Assembly: GCA_045580815.1 (NCBI GenBank)
Contig: JAZNOL010000090.1
Location: 1 to 39,434 of the forward strand
Reading direction: 5' to 3'
Length of the DNA stretch: 39,434 nt
DNA from: JAZNOL01 sp045580815
GTDB lineage: Bacteria; Bacillota; Clostridia; RUG12999
This document shows positions 6,594-14,420 of the stretch, in pieces (positions within the stretch are counted from its first letter, which is position 1; every line of letters starts with the position of its first letter). The notes below the pieces were generated by a model. The model saw only the letters and a list, made by a program, of their open reading frames with translations. It was not told the origin of the DNA and did not search any database. The position numbers and the translations under genes are program-made.

Positions 6594-8894
6594 ATGGCAA
6601 AAGCAAGAGTGGAAAAATATAACGGAGAACCGGCAATTATTATTGATGGAAAAGTATATCCGCCTATGACTGCAACAACAATTACCGATAATCCCGAGTA
6701 TCTTGAAAAACTGGGCAAAAGCGGTATAAAAATTTTTTATGTTATTTCTAAGATGCGTTGGAATGAACCGGGAACCGGCAAAAATGACGACGGCGTAACC
6801 GAGACACTTGGCAGAATTAAAAATTTACTTGAGGTAGTGCCGGATGCATATATTATTTTGCGGTTAAACGTAAACCCCTCGGTGCAATGGATAAACTCTC
6901 ATCCTGAGGAACAGGTTTCGTATAATGACGGCAGTCACCGCCGTGTTATTTGCACTACAGCCGGTTATGAGCCTGTAGATGGCATGGTTTCTTTTGCGTC
7001 TGAATTATGGCGCAATGAGGGCGCAAAGGCTGTTGAAGAATATCTGGCAGAAATATCGCAAAACCCTCTTTTTGAACGTGTAATAGGCTGTTTTCTCTGT
7101 GCAGGCGGCACAAGTGAATGGTATTATCCCGAAGGCGACAAGGTATTGCAGGACGAAGAAAAAGGAGTTTATGCCGATTTTTCAGAGCCTTTTAAAAAAT
7201 CGTATTCGCAGTTTTTAAAGAAAAAATATGTGACAGAAGAAAATCTGCGATGTGTATGGAACCGCAAGGATGCAAGTTTTGAAAATCCGATTATTCCCGA
7301 TATAACAGAGCGCCACCACATTGAAAAAGCAGATGCCGAAATTATAAGCAATTTGAGAAATTGGGAAAGCAAATCAAGAACTATTGGGGAAGAGGCGGCG
7401 GAAGCGGCAACTGCCAATACAGGCGTTTTCTTAAATGCAAACAATTATATGCATACAGCAGATTTCTTTTCTGCTTTGAATCATGCAACGGCAGATACTA
7501 TCATACATTTTGCAAAGACAATCAAAAACAGCAAAAAAGATTTTCTGGTAGGGGCTTTTTACGGTGCTTTGGGGTGTACAGGCTATTATTATGCATCTAA
7601 CTGTACGGGCGTTTTGCCTATTCTCGATTCGGGATATGTTGATTTTCTTGCTGCACCGGGCGTATATAACAATCGAGAGCCCGGTGGTGTGGTTGCTCAG
7701 CGTGAAGTGCAGGATTCGTTCAGACTGCGTAACCTGATTTATATTTGTGAGGATGATGCACGTACTCACCGTACAATGCCAACAATACAGCGTGAACAGA
7801 TGCATTTATATACACAAGAAGATTCGGTAAACACACTTAAACGTGATTTTGCACGCAATATCTGTGAAGATGTTTACGGCTGGTGGTTTGACATGGGCAG
7901 AAATAAAGGCGAGGAGTGGTATGATGACCCGGTCATTCTTGATTTATTTAAAACTCAGCAGAAAATAGCAGAGTTTGCTTATAATCAGAACCGCAATAAG
8001 AAAAACGAGATAGCTTTGATTTTTGACCTTGAAAGTGTTCATCTTGTTTCGCAATATACAGACGCATTGGTTCTTGACTTTTTCAGAACATCGGATGTGC
8101 ATCGCATAGGCGCTCCTGTGGATTATTATCTGCATGATGATTTAAATAATCCTGATATGCAGGATTATAAGCTGTATATAATGCTTAATACTTACAGTCT
8201 TACAGATGCAGAACGTGAGGCAATTTTCAAAAAAGCCGCACGCAACCATGCAACTGTTTTGTGGCTGTATGCACCGGGGTTTGTAAATATTGATTCCAAA
8301 CCGGTTATGGATGTTTCAAATATTGAAAAAACAACCGGTATGCAGGCAGAGATGCAAACAGATACGCGTTTTCCGTGGTTTAAAATCGACCCTGCGTTTC
8401 ATCCGGCAGTAAGCCTTGCTGACAAAGACAGAAAATACGGCTATATAGACCGGAATATACACAGCAACATCTGGGTCACAAAAACAGAACTTCAGCCGGA
8501 ATTTGCAAATCCGTTTTTTGCCATAAAAGAAGATGAAGATACAATTGTTTTAGGAAGATACTGTGCGGACTTAAAACCGGCGTTTGCAATGAAAGAATAT
8601 AATGGTTTTGTAAGTGCTTATTGCTGTACCCAGGTGCTTAGGAGTGATGTTATTGCTTCTTTGGCACAGTATTCCGGTTGCCATATTTATACATACAGCG
8701 AGGATGTGCTTTATGCAAACGAAAATTTTATTGCAATTCACGCTTCTTTCAGCGGAAAACGAAGAATAAATTTCAAAAAGACCTGTTCACCGTTTGAAGT
8801 TTATGAAAAGAAATATTACGAAAAAAATGTTGATTTTATAGACGTTGATATGCAATTGGGAGAAACAAAAATGTTCTTTTTGGAGAGTAATTAA
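6594..8894 (+). CDS. Glycoside-hydrolase-like protein (beta-galactosidase / GH42-like barrel)
   Basis: A 766-residue cytoplasmic protein (no signal peptide). The first 450 residues read as a TIM barrel of clan GH-A type: IDGKVYPPM start, LRLNVNPS near 90, GTSEWYYP with Glu175 as a candidate acid/base, and LIYICEDDARTH with Glu386 as a candidate nucleophile. Residues about 465-600 resemble the glutamine-amidotransferase-like domain often found in GH42 beta-galactosidases (IALIFDLESVHL, YKLYIMLNTYSLT). The C-terminus is beta-rich. The substrate is not known. Start chosen at ATG 6594 behind AAAGGTGA (6581-6588); an upstream in-frame GTG at 6585 overlaps rluA and is less likely. An odd passenger in a folate/RNA-modification run. 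Confidence 0.7.
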   Translation: MAKARVEKYNGEPAIIIDGKVYPPMTATTITDNPEYLEKLGKSGIKIFYVISKMRWNEPGTGKNDDGVTETLGRIKNLLEVVPDAYIILRLNVNPSVQWINSHPEEQVSYNDGSHRRVICTTAGYEPVDGMVSFASELWRNEGAKAVEEYLAEISQNPLFERVIGCFLCAGGTSEWYYPEGDKVLQDEEKGVYADFSEPFKKSYSQFLKKKYVTEENLRCVWNRKDASFENPIIPDITERHHIEKADAEIISNLRNWESKSRTIGEEAAEAATANTGVFLNANNYMHTADFFSALNHATADTIIHFAKTIKNSKKDFLVGAFYGALGCTGYYYASNCTGVLPILDSGYVDFLAAPGVYNNREPGGVVAQREVQDSFRLRNLIYICEDDARTHRTMPTIQREQMHLYTQEDSVNTLKRDFARNICEDVYGWWFDMGRNKGEEWYDDPVILDLFKTQQKIAEFAYNQNRNKKNEIALIFDLESVHLVSQYTDALVLDFFRTSDVHRIGAPVDYYLHDDLNNPDMQDYKLYIMLNTYSLTDAEREAIFKKAARNHATVLWLYAPGFVNIDSKPVMDVSNIEKTTGMQAEMQTDTRFPWFKIDPAFHPAVSLADKDRKYGYIDRNIHSNIWVTKTELQPEFANPFFAIKEDEDTIVLGRYCADLKPAFAMKEYNGFVSAYCCTQVLRSDVIASLAQYSGCHIYTYSEDVLYANENFIAIHASFSGKRRINFKKTCSPFEVYEKKYYEKNVDFIDVDMQLGETKMFFLESN

Positions 8895-8912
8895 TTTTAA
8901 AGGAGAAAAACC

Positions 8913-9107
8913 ATGGAAGTTGAGAAAAGTTGTTTAAACTGCATTTTTGGTAAAAAGCTTTTTGCATCGGAGGATGTGATTTGCGACAAAAAAGGAATTG
9001 TTGACGGGAAAACCGTCTGCTCAAAATACAGCTATAATATTTTTGATGCACATAAAGCAAAAAAACGTGAGGTAAAAAATTATAACGAGGACGATTTTAA
9101 GTTGTAA
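8913..9107 (+). CDS. Small four-cysteine protein of unknown function
   Basis: 64 residues, charged, with Cys7, Cys10, Cys24 and Cys36: a CxxC pair plus two further cysteines that could bind zinc or a metal cluster. A good ribosome binding site (AAAGGAG, about 8900-8906) precedes the ATG. It follows the glycoside-hydrolase-like gene by 18 bases and appears to end the long operon, though no clear terminator follows. I recall similar short proteins in Clostridia but no function. Confidence 0.7.
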   Translation: MEVEKSCLNCIFGKKLFASEDVICDKKGIVDGKTVCSKYSYNIFDAHKAKKREVKNYNEDDFKL

Positions 9108-9192
9108 TACAAAAAAATGTGTAATTTTTTACATTGGCAAGACAAAATAATTATGCAATATAAACAAAATATCAATATTTAAAAAAAATGTC

Positions 9193-9221
9193 TTGCAATT
9201 TGCTTGATTTTCTGTTAAAAT
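9193..9221 (+). promoter_or_regulatory. Promoter for rpmB
   Basis: TTGCAA (9193-9198), 17-base spacer, TAAAAT (9216-9221), about 48 bases before the rpmB start. Confidence 0.65.
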
Positions 9222-9269
9222 ATATATGTTATGTAGAAATTATTACTTGTGATTTAGGAGGCGAGTCAA

Positions 9270-9473
9270 ATGGCAAAATGTGAAGTATGCGGCAAAAGTG
9301 TTACTTTCGGAATCAGCGTGAGCCACTCTCACAGACGTTCCAATCGTACATGGAAACCTAATATAAGAAGCGTAAGAGCTATCGTAAACGGCACACCGAA
9401 AAAAATCAATGTTTGCACACGTTGTCTGCGTTCGGGCAAAGTTGAAAGAAACGTTAAAAGTGCTGCGGTTTAA
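9270..9473 (+). CDS. rpmB: 50S ribosomal protein L28
   Basis: 67 residues, basic. MAKCEVCGKS (Cys4, Cys7) and NVCTRCLRSGKV (Cys49, Cys52) give the four-cysteine zinc-binding form of L28; SHSHRRSNRTWKPN is the conserved L28 core. AGGAGGCGAG lies just before the ATG. Monocistronic: its own promoter upstream and a strong terminator downstream. Confidence 0.97.
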   Translation: MAKCEVCGKSVTFGISVSHSHRRSNRTWKPNIRSVRAIVNGTPKKINVCTRCLRSGKVERNVKSAAV

Positions 9474-9498
9474 TACCGATTTCTCAAAAACGTAAATT

Positions 9499-9531
9499 AT
9501 GCTGTTTGCTTTTGTGCAGACAGCATTTTTG
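9499..9531 (+). terminator. Intrinsic terminator of rpmB
   Basis: 11-bp stem ATGCTGTTTGC (9499-9509) with GCAGACAGCAT (9516-9526), one G-T pair, followed by TTTTTG. Confidence 0.85.
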
Positions 9532-9557
9532 TTTATTTGGCGAAAGGAGGTTTTTAT

Positions 9558-10763
9558 ATGGACAGAACAATTCTTCATTGCGATTGTAACGGATTTTATG
9601 CTTCAGTTGAGTGTGTGCTTAATCCCGAATACAAAAACGTGCCAATGGCGGTATGTGGAAGCAGCGAAAACCGTCACGGTATAATTCTTGCTAAAAATGA
9701 GCTTGCAAAAAAGTTCAATATAAAAACCGCCGAAACAATCTGGAGCGCAAAAAAGAAATGCCCTGATTTGGTGCTGGCACCTCCTCACCGTGATGTTTAT
9801 CTGGAATACAGCAAAAAAATCAATAAAATTTATGCGGATTTTACCGATATGGTCGAGCCCTTTGGTATAGACGAATCCTGGCTTGACGTTACCGCCAGCT
9901 ATAAACTTTTCGGTGACGGAAAAACTATTGCCGACGAGCTTCGCCGGCGAATAAGAGAAACCTTCGGGCTTACCATTTCTGTTGGAGTTTCCTTTAACAA
10001 AGTTTTTGCAAAGCTTGGCAGTGACTATAAAAAACCCGATGCCACAACAGTTATAAGCCGTGAAAATTATAAAGATATTGTGTTCCCGCTTCCGGCAGAG
10101 GCTCTGCTTTATGTGGGGTCAAAAGCGGCATCCAAACTAAACGCAATTGGCATAAAAACCATCGGTGACCTTGCAAAAAGCGATGCTAAAATGCTTGAAA
10201 GTATTTTCGGGAAAACAGGCGTTATGCTTCATGAATATGCAAATGGGGAAGATAATTCACCTGTTAAAAAATACGGCGAAACAGACGAGATAAAATCTGT
10301 GGGACATTCCATAACCTTTAAACGTGACCTTGTGGGCGAAAGTGATATAAAAACCGCCTTGACAGTGCTTTGTGACATGGTAGCCTCAAGAATGCGAAAA
10401 AACGGCGTTAAAGGTAGTACACTGCAGGTGGGATTTAAAGATACAAACCTAAAAATGATAACACGGCAAAAACCGTTTAAAAACCCTACAAATCTGGCAC
10501 ATGATATGTTTGAGTGTGCTATGGAAATTGTAAAATCCTCATGGAACCTAAAAACCCCCGTGCGAATGCTGTCCGTGGCGGTAACTTCCCTTGTTGACGA
10601 AGAAAACGCCGGGTTTCAGATGAGTTTGTTCGATGATGAAAAAAATGCAGGAAATAAAAAGGCAACCGACCTTGAAACGTCTATTGATAAGGTGAGAGAA
10701 AAGTTTGGTAAAAATTCAATAAAATTCGGCTCGTCGGTAAACTCCGACATGGGACTGGAATAA
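9558..10763 (+). CDS. dinB: DNA polymerase IV (Y-family)
   Basis: A 401-residue translesion polymerase. The catalytic metal ligands are visible: Asp9 in LHCDCNGFYASVE, and Asp105-Glu106 in FGIDESWLDVT. The SVGVSFNKVFAKLGSDYKKP block (141-160) is the palm/fingers hallmark; a helix-hairpin-helix (LNAIGIKTIGDL) and little-finger domain follow. QMSLF (354-358) is a canonical sliding-clamp-binding motif. Start set at ATG 9558 behind AAAGGAGG (9543-9550); an upstream in-frame TTG would place that site inside the gene. The last 14 codons are repeated exactly at the end of the S41 protease 3.4 kb downstream. I see no LexA box in the short leader. Confidence 0.95.
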   Translation: MDRTILHCDCNGFYASVECVLNPEYKNVPMAVCGSSENRHGIILAKNELAKKFNIKTAETIWSAKKKCPDLVLAPPHRDVYLEYSKKINKIYADFTDMVEPFGIDESWLDVTASYKLFGDGKTIADELRRRIRETFGLTISVGVSFNKVFAKLGSDYKKPDATTVISRENYKDIVFPLPAEALLYVGSKAASKLNAIGIKTIGDLAKSDAKMLESIFGKTGVMLHEYANGEDNSPVKKYGETDEIKSVGHSITFKRDLVGESDIKTALTVLCDMVASRMRKNGVKGSTLQVGFKDTNLKMITRQKPFKNPTNLAHDMFECAMEIVKSSWNLKTPVRMLSVAVTSLVDEENAGFQMSLFDDEKNAGNKKATDLETSIDKVREKFGKNSIKFGSSVNSDMGLE

Positions 10764-10765
10764 AA
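10718..10765 (+). repeat. 48-bp direct repeat, left copy (3' end of dinB)
   Basis: Starts AATAAAATTCGGCTCG and ends GGACTGGAATAAAA. Identical at every base to 14090-14137 (offset 3372). It encodes the last 14 residues of DinB and its stop. The base on each side differs between the copies, so the repeat is exactly 48 bp. Confidence 0.95.
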
Positions 10766-10771
10766 CTATTT

Positions 10772-10797
10772 CCGCAGGGTAAACCCTGCGGATTTTT
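10772..10797 (+). terminator. Intrinsic terminator of dinB
   Basis: Perfect 8-bp GC-rich stem CCGCAGGG/CCCTGCGG with TAAA loop, followed by ATTTTT. It lies inside the segment bracketed by the 48-bp repeats; the right copy is followed by a different terminator. Confidence 0.9.
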
Positions 10798-10826
10798 GCG
10801 TTTTTTGATGAAATTACAAAAAAATG

Positions 10827-10855
10827 TAGACAAACATAAAAAAGTGCGATATAAT
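10827..10855 (+). promoter_or_regulatory. Promoter for the lipoprotein/protease pair
   Basis: TAGACA (10827-10832), 17-base spacer, TATAAT (10850-10855). The start codon is 55 bases further. Nothing resembling an operator is obvious. Confidence 0.7.
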
Positions 10856-10909
10856 TATATTATATACTTGCGATTGGGTGTTAAAAAGAAGTAAACGGAG
10901 GGGTAAAAG

Positions 10910-13270
10910 ATGAAAAACAGAAAAATTATTGCATTATTCTTGGCAGTTATAACGGTGTTTTCTATTTTTGTAGGTTGCGGAAAAAAACAAAACTTTAAAC
11001 CGGATGATTTGGTAACAAGAATAGAGTATGCTCAATTGTTGTTTGAAAAATTTTACGGCAAAGAAGAGATAAAAGAAAAGAAGAAAACATTGTCACAAGA
11101 AACCGAATTACAAATGCCATATGCAGATGTTGATGTTGATAGTAAGCATTATGTGTATGCTGCTTTGCTTTTTGAAAACTGCATGATTCAGGATGACGAG
11201 CTTGAAAATGGATTGTTAAAGCCTGATGAATATATAACAAGAGAAGTTGCGGTTGCTTGGGCAGTAAGAATGATAGGTCTTTCGGTAGAAGAAACCTATG
11301 ATATTTCAGGAATAAAGGACAACAGTTACATAACAGATATTTATACAGCAATAAGTAATGAAATTATAAATGTAGGTAATGAATTTTATCCTAATGAAAA
11401 TCCTAAATATAGTGAAGTTGCAGATATACTGGATAAAGCATACCGCATTTATGAGGATATTTATGCGGTTGAAGAAGAACGTTATAATGTAACATTTTTA
11501 GAAAGTGTTAAACAAATTGAACAATCAGAAAATAAAAATATTGTTATTGAAAATGATGATTACCACTGCGTGCTGTCAAATATTTCAGATGATCTTAAAA
11601 ATTTAAATGCAGGCGATATTGTTGCAATACAGGTCGATAATGACATAAGAAACAGATTGTTGTTTAAAGTGGCTGTTGCGGAATATACAGGCGATAGTGT
11701 CAATATAAGTAAAGACCCTAATATTGAATTGGACGAGATAGTTTCAGATTTGGATTTTTGCTTTTCATATGTTGTAACTCCGGAAGATATAGATGAATCA
11801 ACATTGCCCGAGGGAATCACTTTGCTTGATTCTGATACATCATATACTGCATCAAAAAAATATATAGGCAAAGGTGATGCATCGGAGTTAGCAGGAGGAT
11901 TAAATTTTAAAATAGATAGACAATTAAACGATATTACAAAAATAACGGGAACAGTAGGTTTGTCTCTGACATTCAGCAAAGTTGAGTATGATAAAAAGAC
12001 AGATGAATTAATATTTAAATGCACTCAAAAATATTATACTGATCTTAAATTGGATGCGGCATCTTCAAATGTTGATAAGGAACTTCACGGCGAAAATAAA
12101 TTTCCGCTTATGCTTCCATTAAAAATTCCTGCTGGCTTGGGCGACCTTAATGTTGAACTGAAGAGCGATATCTATTTTGATTTTGGCGCAGAATTAACAT
12201 TAAAAAGTTTTGCTGCTTATGAAAAGGGTTTTACTTATAAAAACGGAAAGATAGGAAAATTAAACAAGTGCATTGAAAAAGATTTGGACATAACAGTTTT
12301 TGACACCAATGTTGAAAAAAATGCTAATATATATGCCGAAACTGGTGTTGTGCTTGATGCAAAAGTATGCTTCATATATGATGTCGTCAAAGCCGGAGGA
12401 GAATTATCTTCAGGCGTAAAATTAAGTATGAATTTGCTTGACGGAATTACTCATCCGTGTTACGTATGTTTAGACGGAGATTTCGATATTGTTGGAAAAT
12501 TAAAGCCGAAATTAAGCATTGGTATAGCAGACCAGTTCAGAAAAAATGCACTCGGAAAACTAAAACCAATAACACTTAAAATACCGCTATTTGATTTTTA
12601 TATATCACGAGAAACGGCTGATGTAACAGGAAAATTTGGCTGGGGTGAATGTCCGAATAAACAAAAAGGTGATAAATTGAATAATGCAGATGATAATTTA
12701 AGAGATGAACAGTTTTACATTGATTCTGCAAAAGAAGGATTGCAAAAAATATTTTATAGTAGAGGAGATGATCGTTTATCTATATTAAATGGTAATATAG
12801 GGCATGAAAATGAAGATTTCTATATAGTATATTTTGATATAAAAGATGACGATGGTGGCGAAATTGATATAATGTGGATGGCTGGTGTGCAAATTTATAA
12901 AAGAGATTGCTCGGTGCAATTAAGATATGAGGGGAATGGGATAGACGATGAATATGAACAATTTTTAGTTGAAAATGGTTTTAGAGATTTATTGGCAGAA
13001 TTGAAAGAAGATACATGGGGCGTAGGAAACAAAAATAGAACGCACACATATAAGATAGAATTTTTTGAAGATGGAACCTGTAGTATTGTGCCGATTAATT
13101 CGGATAATGATTTTGACAAAGTGATTGGTACTTATAAATTAATTGGAACACAAGAGATGCAAATTAATGGAACTAACATTATTGATGGCGATTTTGAATA
13201 TGAATATAGCTCACGTGTCTGGGTTAGAGCTGATCAAAAATTTGAAATAAGTTATAGATATGAAATGTAG
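10910..13270 (+). CDS. SLH-domain lipoprotein of unknown function
   Basis: 786 residues. A lipoprotein signal (basic N-terminus, hydrophobic core, IFVGC with Cys23 as the lipidated residue) is followed by two recognisable S-layer-homology-type repeats (about 32-125; for example LLKPDEYITREVAVAWAVRMIG) and a weaker third (about 130-180). The remaining 600 residues are rich in beta-strand patterns with little family resemblance. The last 80 (TYKIEFFEDGTCSI...GTYKLIGT) resemble a lipocalin-like sheet. GGAGGGG precedes the ATG. By hand count 16 of 21 Arg codons are AGA, more than in flanking genes, suggesting different ancestry. Its stop overlaps the protease start by 11 bases, so the two are likely translated together. 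Confidence 0.85.
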   Translation: MKNRKIIALFLAVITVFSIFVGCGKKQNFKPDDLVTRIEYAQLLFEKFYGKEEIKEKKKTLSQETELQMPYADVDVDSKHYVYAALLFENCMIQDDELENGLLKPDEYITREVAVAWAVRMIGLSVEETYDISGIKDNSYITDIYTAISNEIINVGNEFYPNENPKYSEVADILDKAYRIYEDIYAVEEERYNVTFLESVKQIEQSENKNIVIENDDYHCVLSNISDDLKNLNAGDIVAIQVDNDIRNRLLFKVAVAEYTGDSVNISKDPNIELDEIVSDLDFCFSYVVTPEDIDESTLPEGITLLDSDTSYTASKKYIGKGDASELAGGLNFKIDRQLNDITKITGTVGLSLTFSKVEYDKKTDELIFKCTQKYYTDLKLDAASSNVDKELHGENKFPLMLPLKIPAGLGDLNVELKSDIYFDFGAELTLKSFAAYEKGFTYKNGKIGKLNKCIEKDLDITVFDTNVEKNANIYAETGVVLDAKVCFIYDVVKAGGELSSGVKLSMNLLDGITHPCYVCLDGDFDIVGKLKPKLSIGIADQFRKNALGKLKPITLKIPLFDFYISRETADVTGKFGWGECPNKQKGDKLNNADDNLRDEQFYIDSAKEGLQKIFYSRGDDRLSILNGNIGHENEDFYIVYFDIKDDDGGEIDIMWMAGVQIYKRDCSVQLRYEGNGIDDEYEQFLVENGFRDLLAELKEDTWGVGNKNRTHTYKIEFFEDGTCSIVPINSDNDFDKVIGTYKLIGTQEMQINGTNIIDGDFEYEYSSRVWVRADQKFEISYRYEM

Positions 13271-14135
13271 TAAAAATAGAATATTTAATAAAATAATGTG
13301 GATTGTTTGTTTATTAATTTTTTTTGAAAGTGAAATCACAAATGCTAATTTGCAAATACAGGCAGATACATTATTAATATGTGACAAATATTACCATTTT
13401 GAAAAAGATGAGAATATTAATCTAAATGTTACATCTACCGAAACAATAATTGACAGTTTGGACAAGTATTCCGTGTATTATCCGCCGTATGTGGCGGATA
13501 ATACACGGATAACGGATAATTATTTTTCGGGTGAGTTCTTTGGGTTATGTTACGTCAGATTCACAAATTTTTTAGAAGAAACAGACACTAAATTTGAAAA
13601 ATCTTTAGCGGATTTTAAGCGGTCAAACTGTAAAACTCTTATTCTGGATTTATCTTTTTGTGATGGTGGAGATTTAGACTGTGCAATCAATATAGCGAAG
13701 CAGCTTGTACCAAAAGGTAAAATATGCGAAATAGAATTTAAAAATGAAACAAAAACATATTATTCAGAATTAGATAAGTGTCCCTTTGAAAATATTATCA
13801 TCATAACTTCGCCACAGACAGCAAGTGCATCTGAGATATTGATTTCAGCTTTAAAAGAATCAGATTGTGCATTTGCAGTTGGAACAAATACATACGGAAA
13901 AACTGCTGTCCAACGGAATTTTGCATTGTCTGACGGCGGAGTTTTGAAATTGACAGTCGGAAAATACTATACTCGAAATGGTAACGACGTTGAAGGTGTT
14001 GGAGTGGAACCGGATATTAATATTGCGCATTGCTTTTTGGTAGCGGTGTGCTTGGTATTGGTGTATAAAACGATGAAGTTTAACCGCAAAATAAAATTCG
14101 GCTCGTCGGTAAACTCCGACATGGGACTGGAATAA
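13260..14135 (+). CDS. S41 (C-terminal-processing) protease lacking a PDZ domain
   Basis: 291 residues. N-terminal membrane or signal segment (IMWIVCLLIFF, 12-22). LILDLSFCDGGDLD (127-140) corresponds to the conserved LDLRxNxGG strand-turn. Ser189 in QTASASEIL and Lys214 in TYGKTAVQ are spaced 25 residues apart, as for the Ser-Lys dyad of CtpA/CtpB. GVGVEPDI (246-253) ends the core. The PDZ domain that usually lies between the YxxYxPP motif and the first core strand is absent: only about 20 residues separate PP (75-76) from GLCYVRF. A second hydrophobic segment (257-270) and then 14 residues identical to the DinB C-terminus follow. It has no obvious ribosome binding site and is probably coupled to the lipoprotein gene. 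Confidence 0.85.
   Translation: MKCSKNRIFNKIMWIVCLLIFFESEITNANLQIQADTLLICDKYYHFEKDENINLNVTSTETIIDSLDKYSVYYPPYVADNTRITDNYFSGEFFGLCYVRFTNFLEETDTKFEKSLADFKRSNCKTLILDLSFCDGGDLDCAINIAKQLVPKGKICEIEFKNETKTYYSELDKCPFENIIIITSPQTASASEILISALKESDCAFAVGTNTYGKTAVQRNFALSDGGVLKLTVGKYYTRNGNDVEGVGVEPDINIAHCFLVAVCLVLVYKTMKFNRKIKFGSSVNSDMGLE
13471..13508. repeat. Perfect 16-bp-arm palindrome inside the protease gene
   Basis: CCGTGTATTATCCGCC (13471-13486) and its exact reverse complement (13493-13508) flank a 6-base loop GTATGT. It encodes residues 71-83 of the protease (SVYYPPYVADNTR). Arm one encodes the conserved YSVYYPP motif; arm two sits where a PDZ domain would normally begin. No T-run follows and it lies within an open frame, so it is not a terminator. 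Confidence 0.95.
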
Positions 14136-14137
14136 AA
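14090..14137 (+). repeat. 48-bp direct repeat, right copy (3' end of protease gene)
   Basis: Identical to 10718-10765. It supplies the last 14 codons and the stop of the S41 protease in the same reading frame that it has in dinB. Confidence 0.95.
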
Positions 14138-14138
14138 A

Positions 14139-14168
14139 AACAACCGTTTTACTAAACGGTTGTTTTTT
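14139..14168. terminator. Bidirectional terminator
   Basis: 11-bp stem AACAACCGTTT (14139-14149) with AAACGGTTGTT (14154-14164), followed by a T-run; the other strand also ends in T residues. It serves the protease gene and the converging DUF378 gene. Confidence 0.88.
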
Positions 14169-14187
14169 AGTGATTGGGAATATCATT

Positions 14188-14394
14188 TCAGTTTACGGTG
14201 CGGATTTCTTTAAAAAGAAGTGATATGCACCAAAGGCCTGCAAGGCCCACAAGTGTGTAAATGATGCGGCTTACTATTGAAAATTGTCCGCCACAAAGCC
14301 ATGCAACGGTGTCAAATCCAAAAAGCCCGATTCCGCCCCAGTTGAGTGCACCGATGATGACAAGGGCGAGTGCCGTTTTATCAAAAATCATCAT
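14188..14394 (-). CDS. DUF378 family membrane protein
   Basis: 68 residues with two membrane helices. The signature is ALVIIGALNWGGIGLFGFD (residues 9-27) followed by SRIIYTLVGLAGLW (42-55), typical of DUF378. Function unknown. GGAGG lies eight bases before the first of two adjacent ATGs. It lies downstream of the 6S RNA on the same strand, with a terminator between, so it may depend on read-through or an unseen promoter. Confidence 0.88.
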   Translation of the reverse strand: MMIFDKTALALVIIGALNWGGIGLFGFDTVAWLCGGQFSIVSRIIYTLVGLAGLWCISLLFKEIRTVN

Positions 14395-14420
14395 AAACCT
14401 AACCTCCGTTAAAATAACAA

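Noticed and set aside
9537..9557. Upstream TTG start for dinB
   Set aside because: It would place the strong AAAGGAGG ribosome binding site inside the gene; ATG 9558 is correctly spaced.
13471..13508. Internal terminator or attenuator in the protease gene
   Set aside because: The palindrome has no T-run and lies within an uninterrupted, well-supported coding frame.
10718..14137. Prophage or integrative conjugative element
   Set aside because: The bracketed segment has only a lipoprotein and a protease; no integrase, excisionase, relaxase or phage gene is present, so only a small cassette can be claimed.
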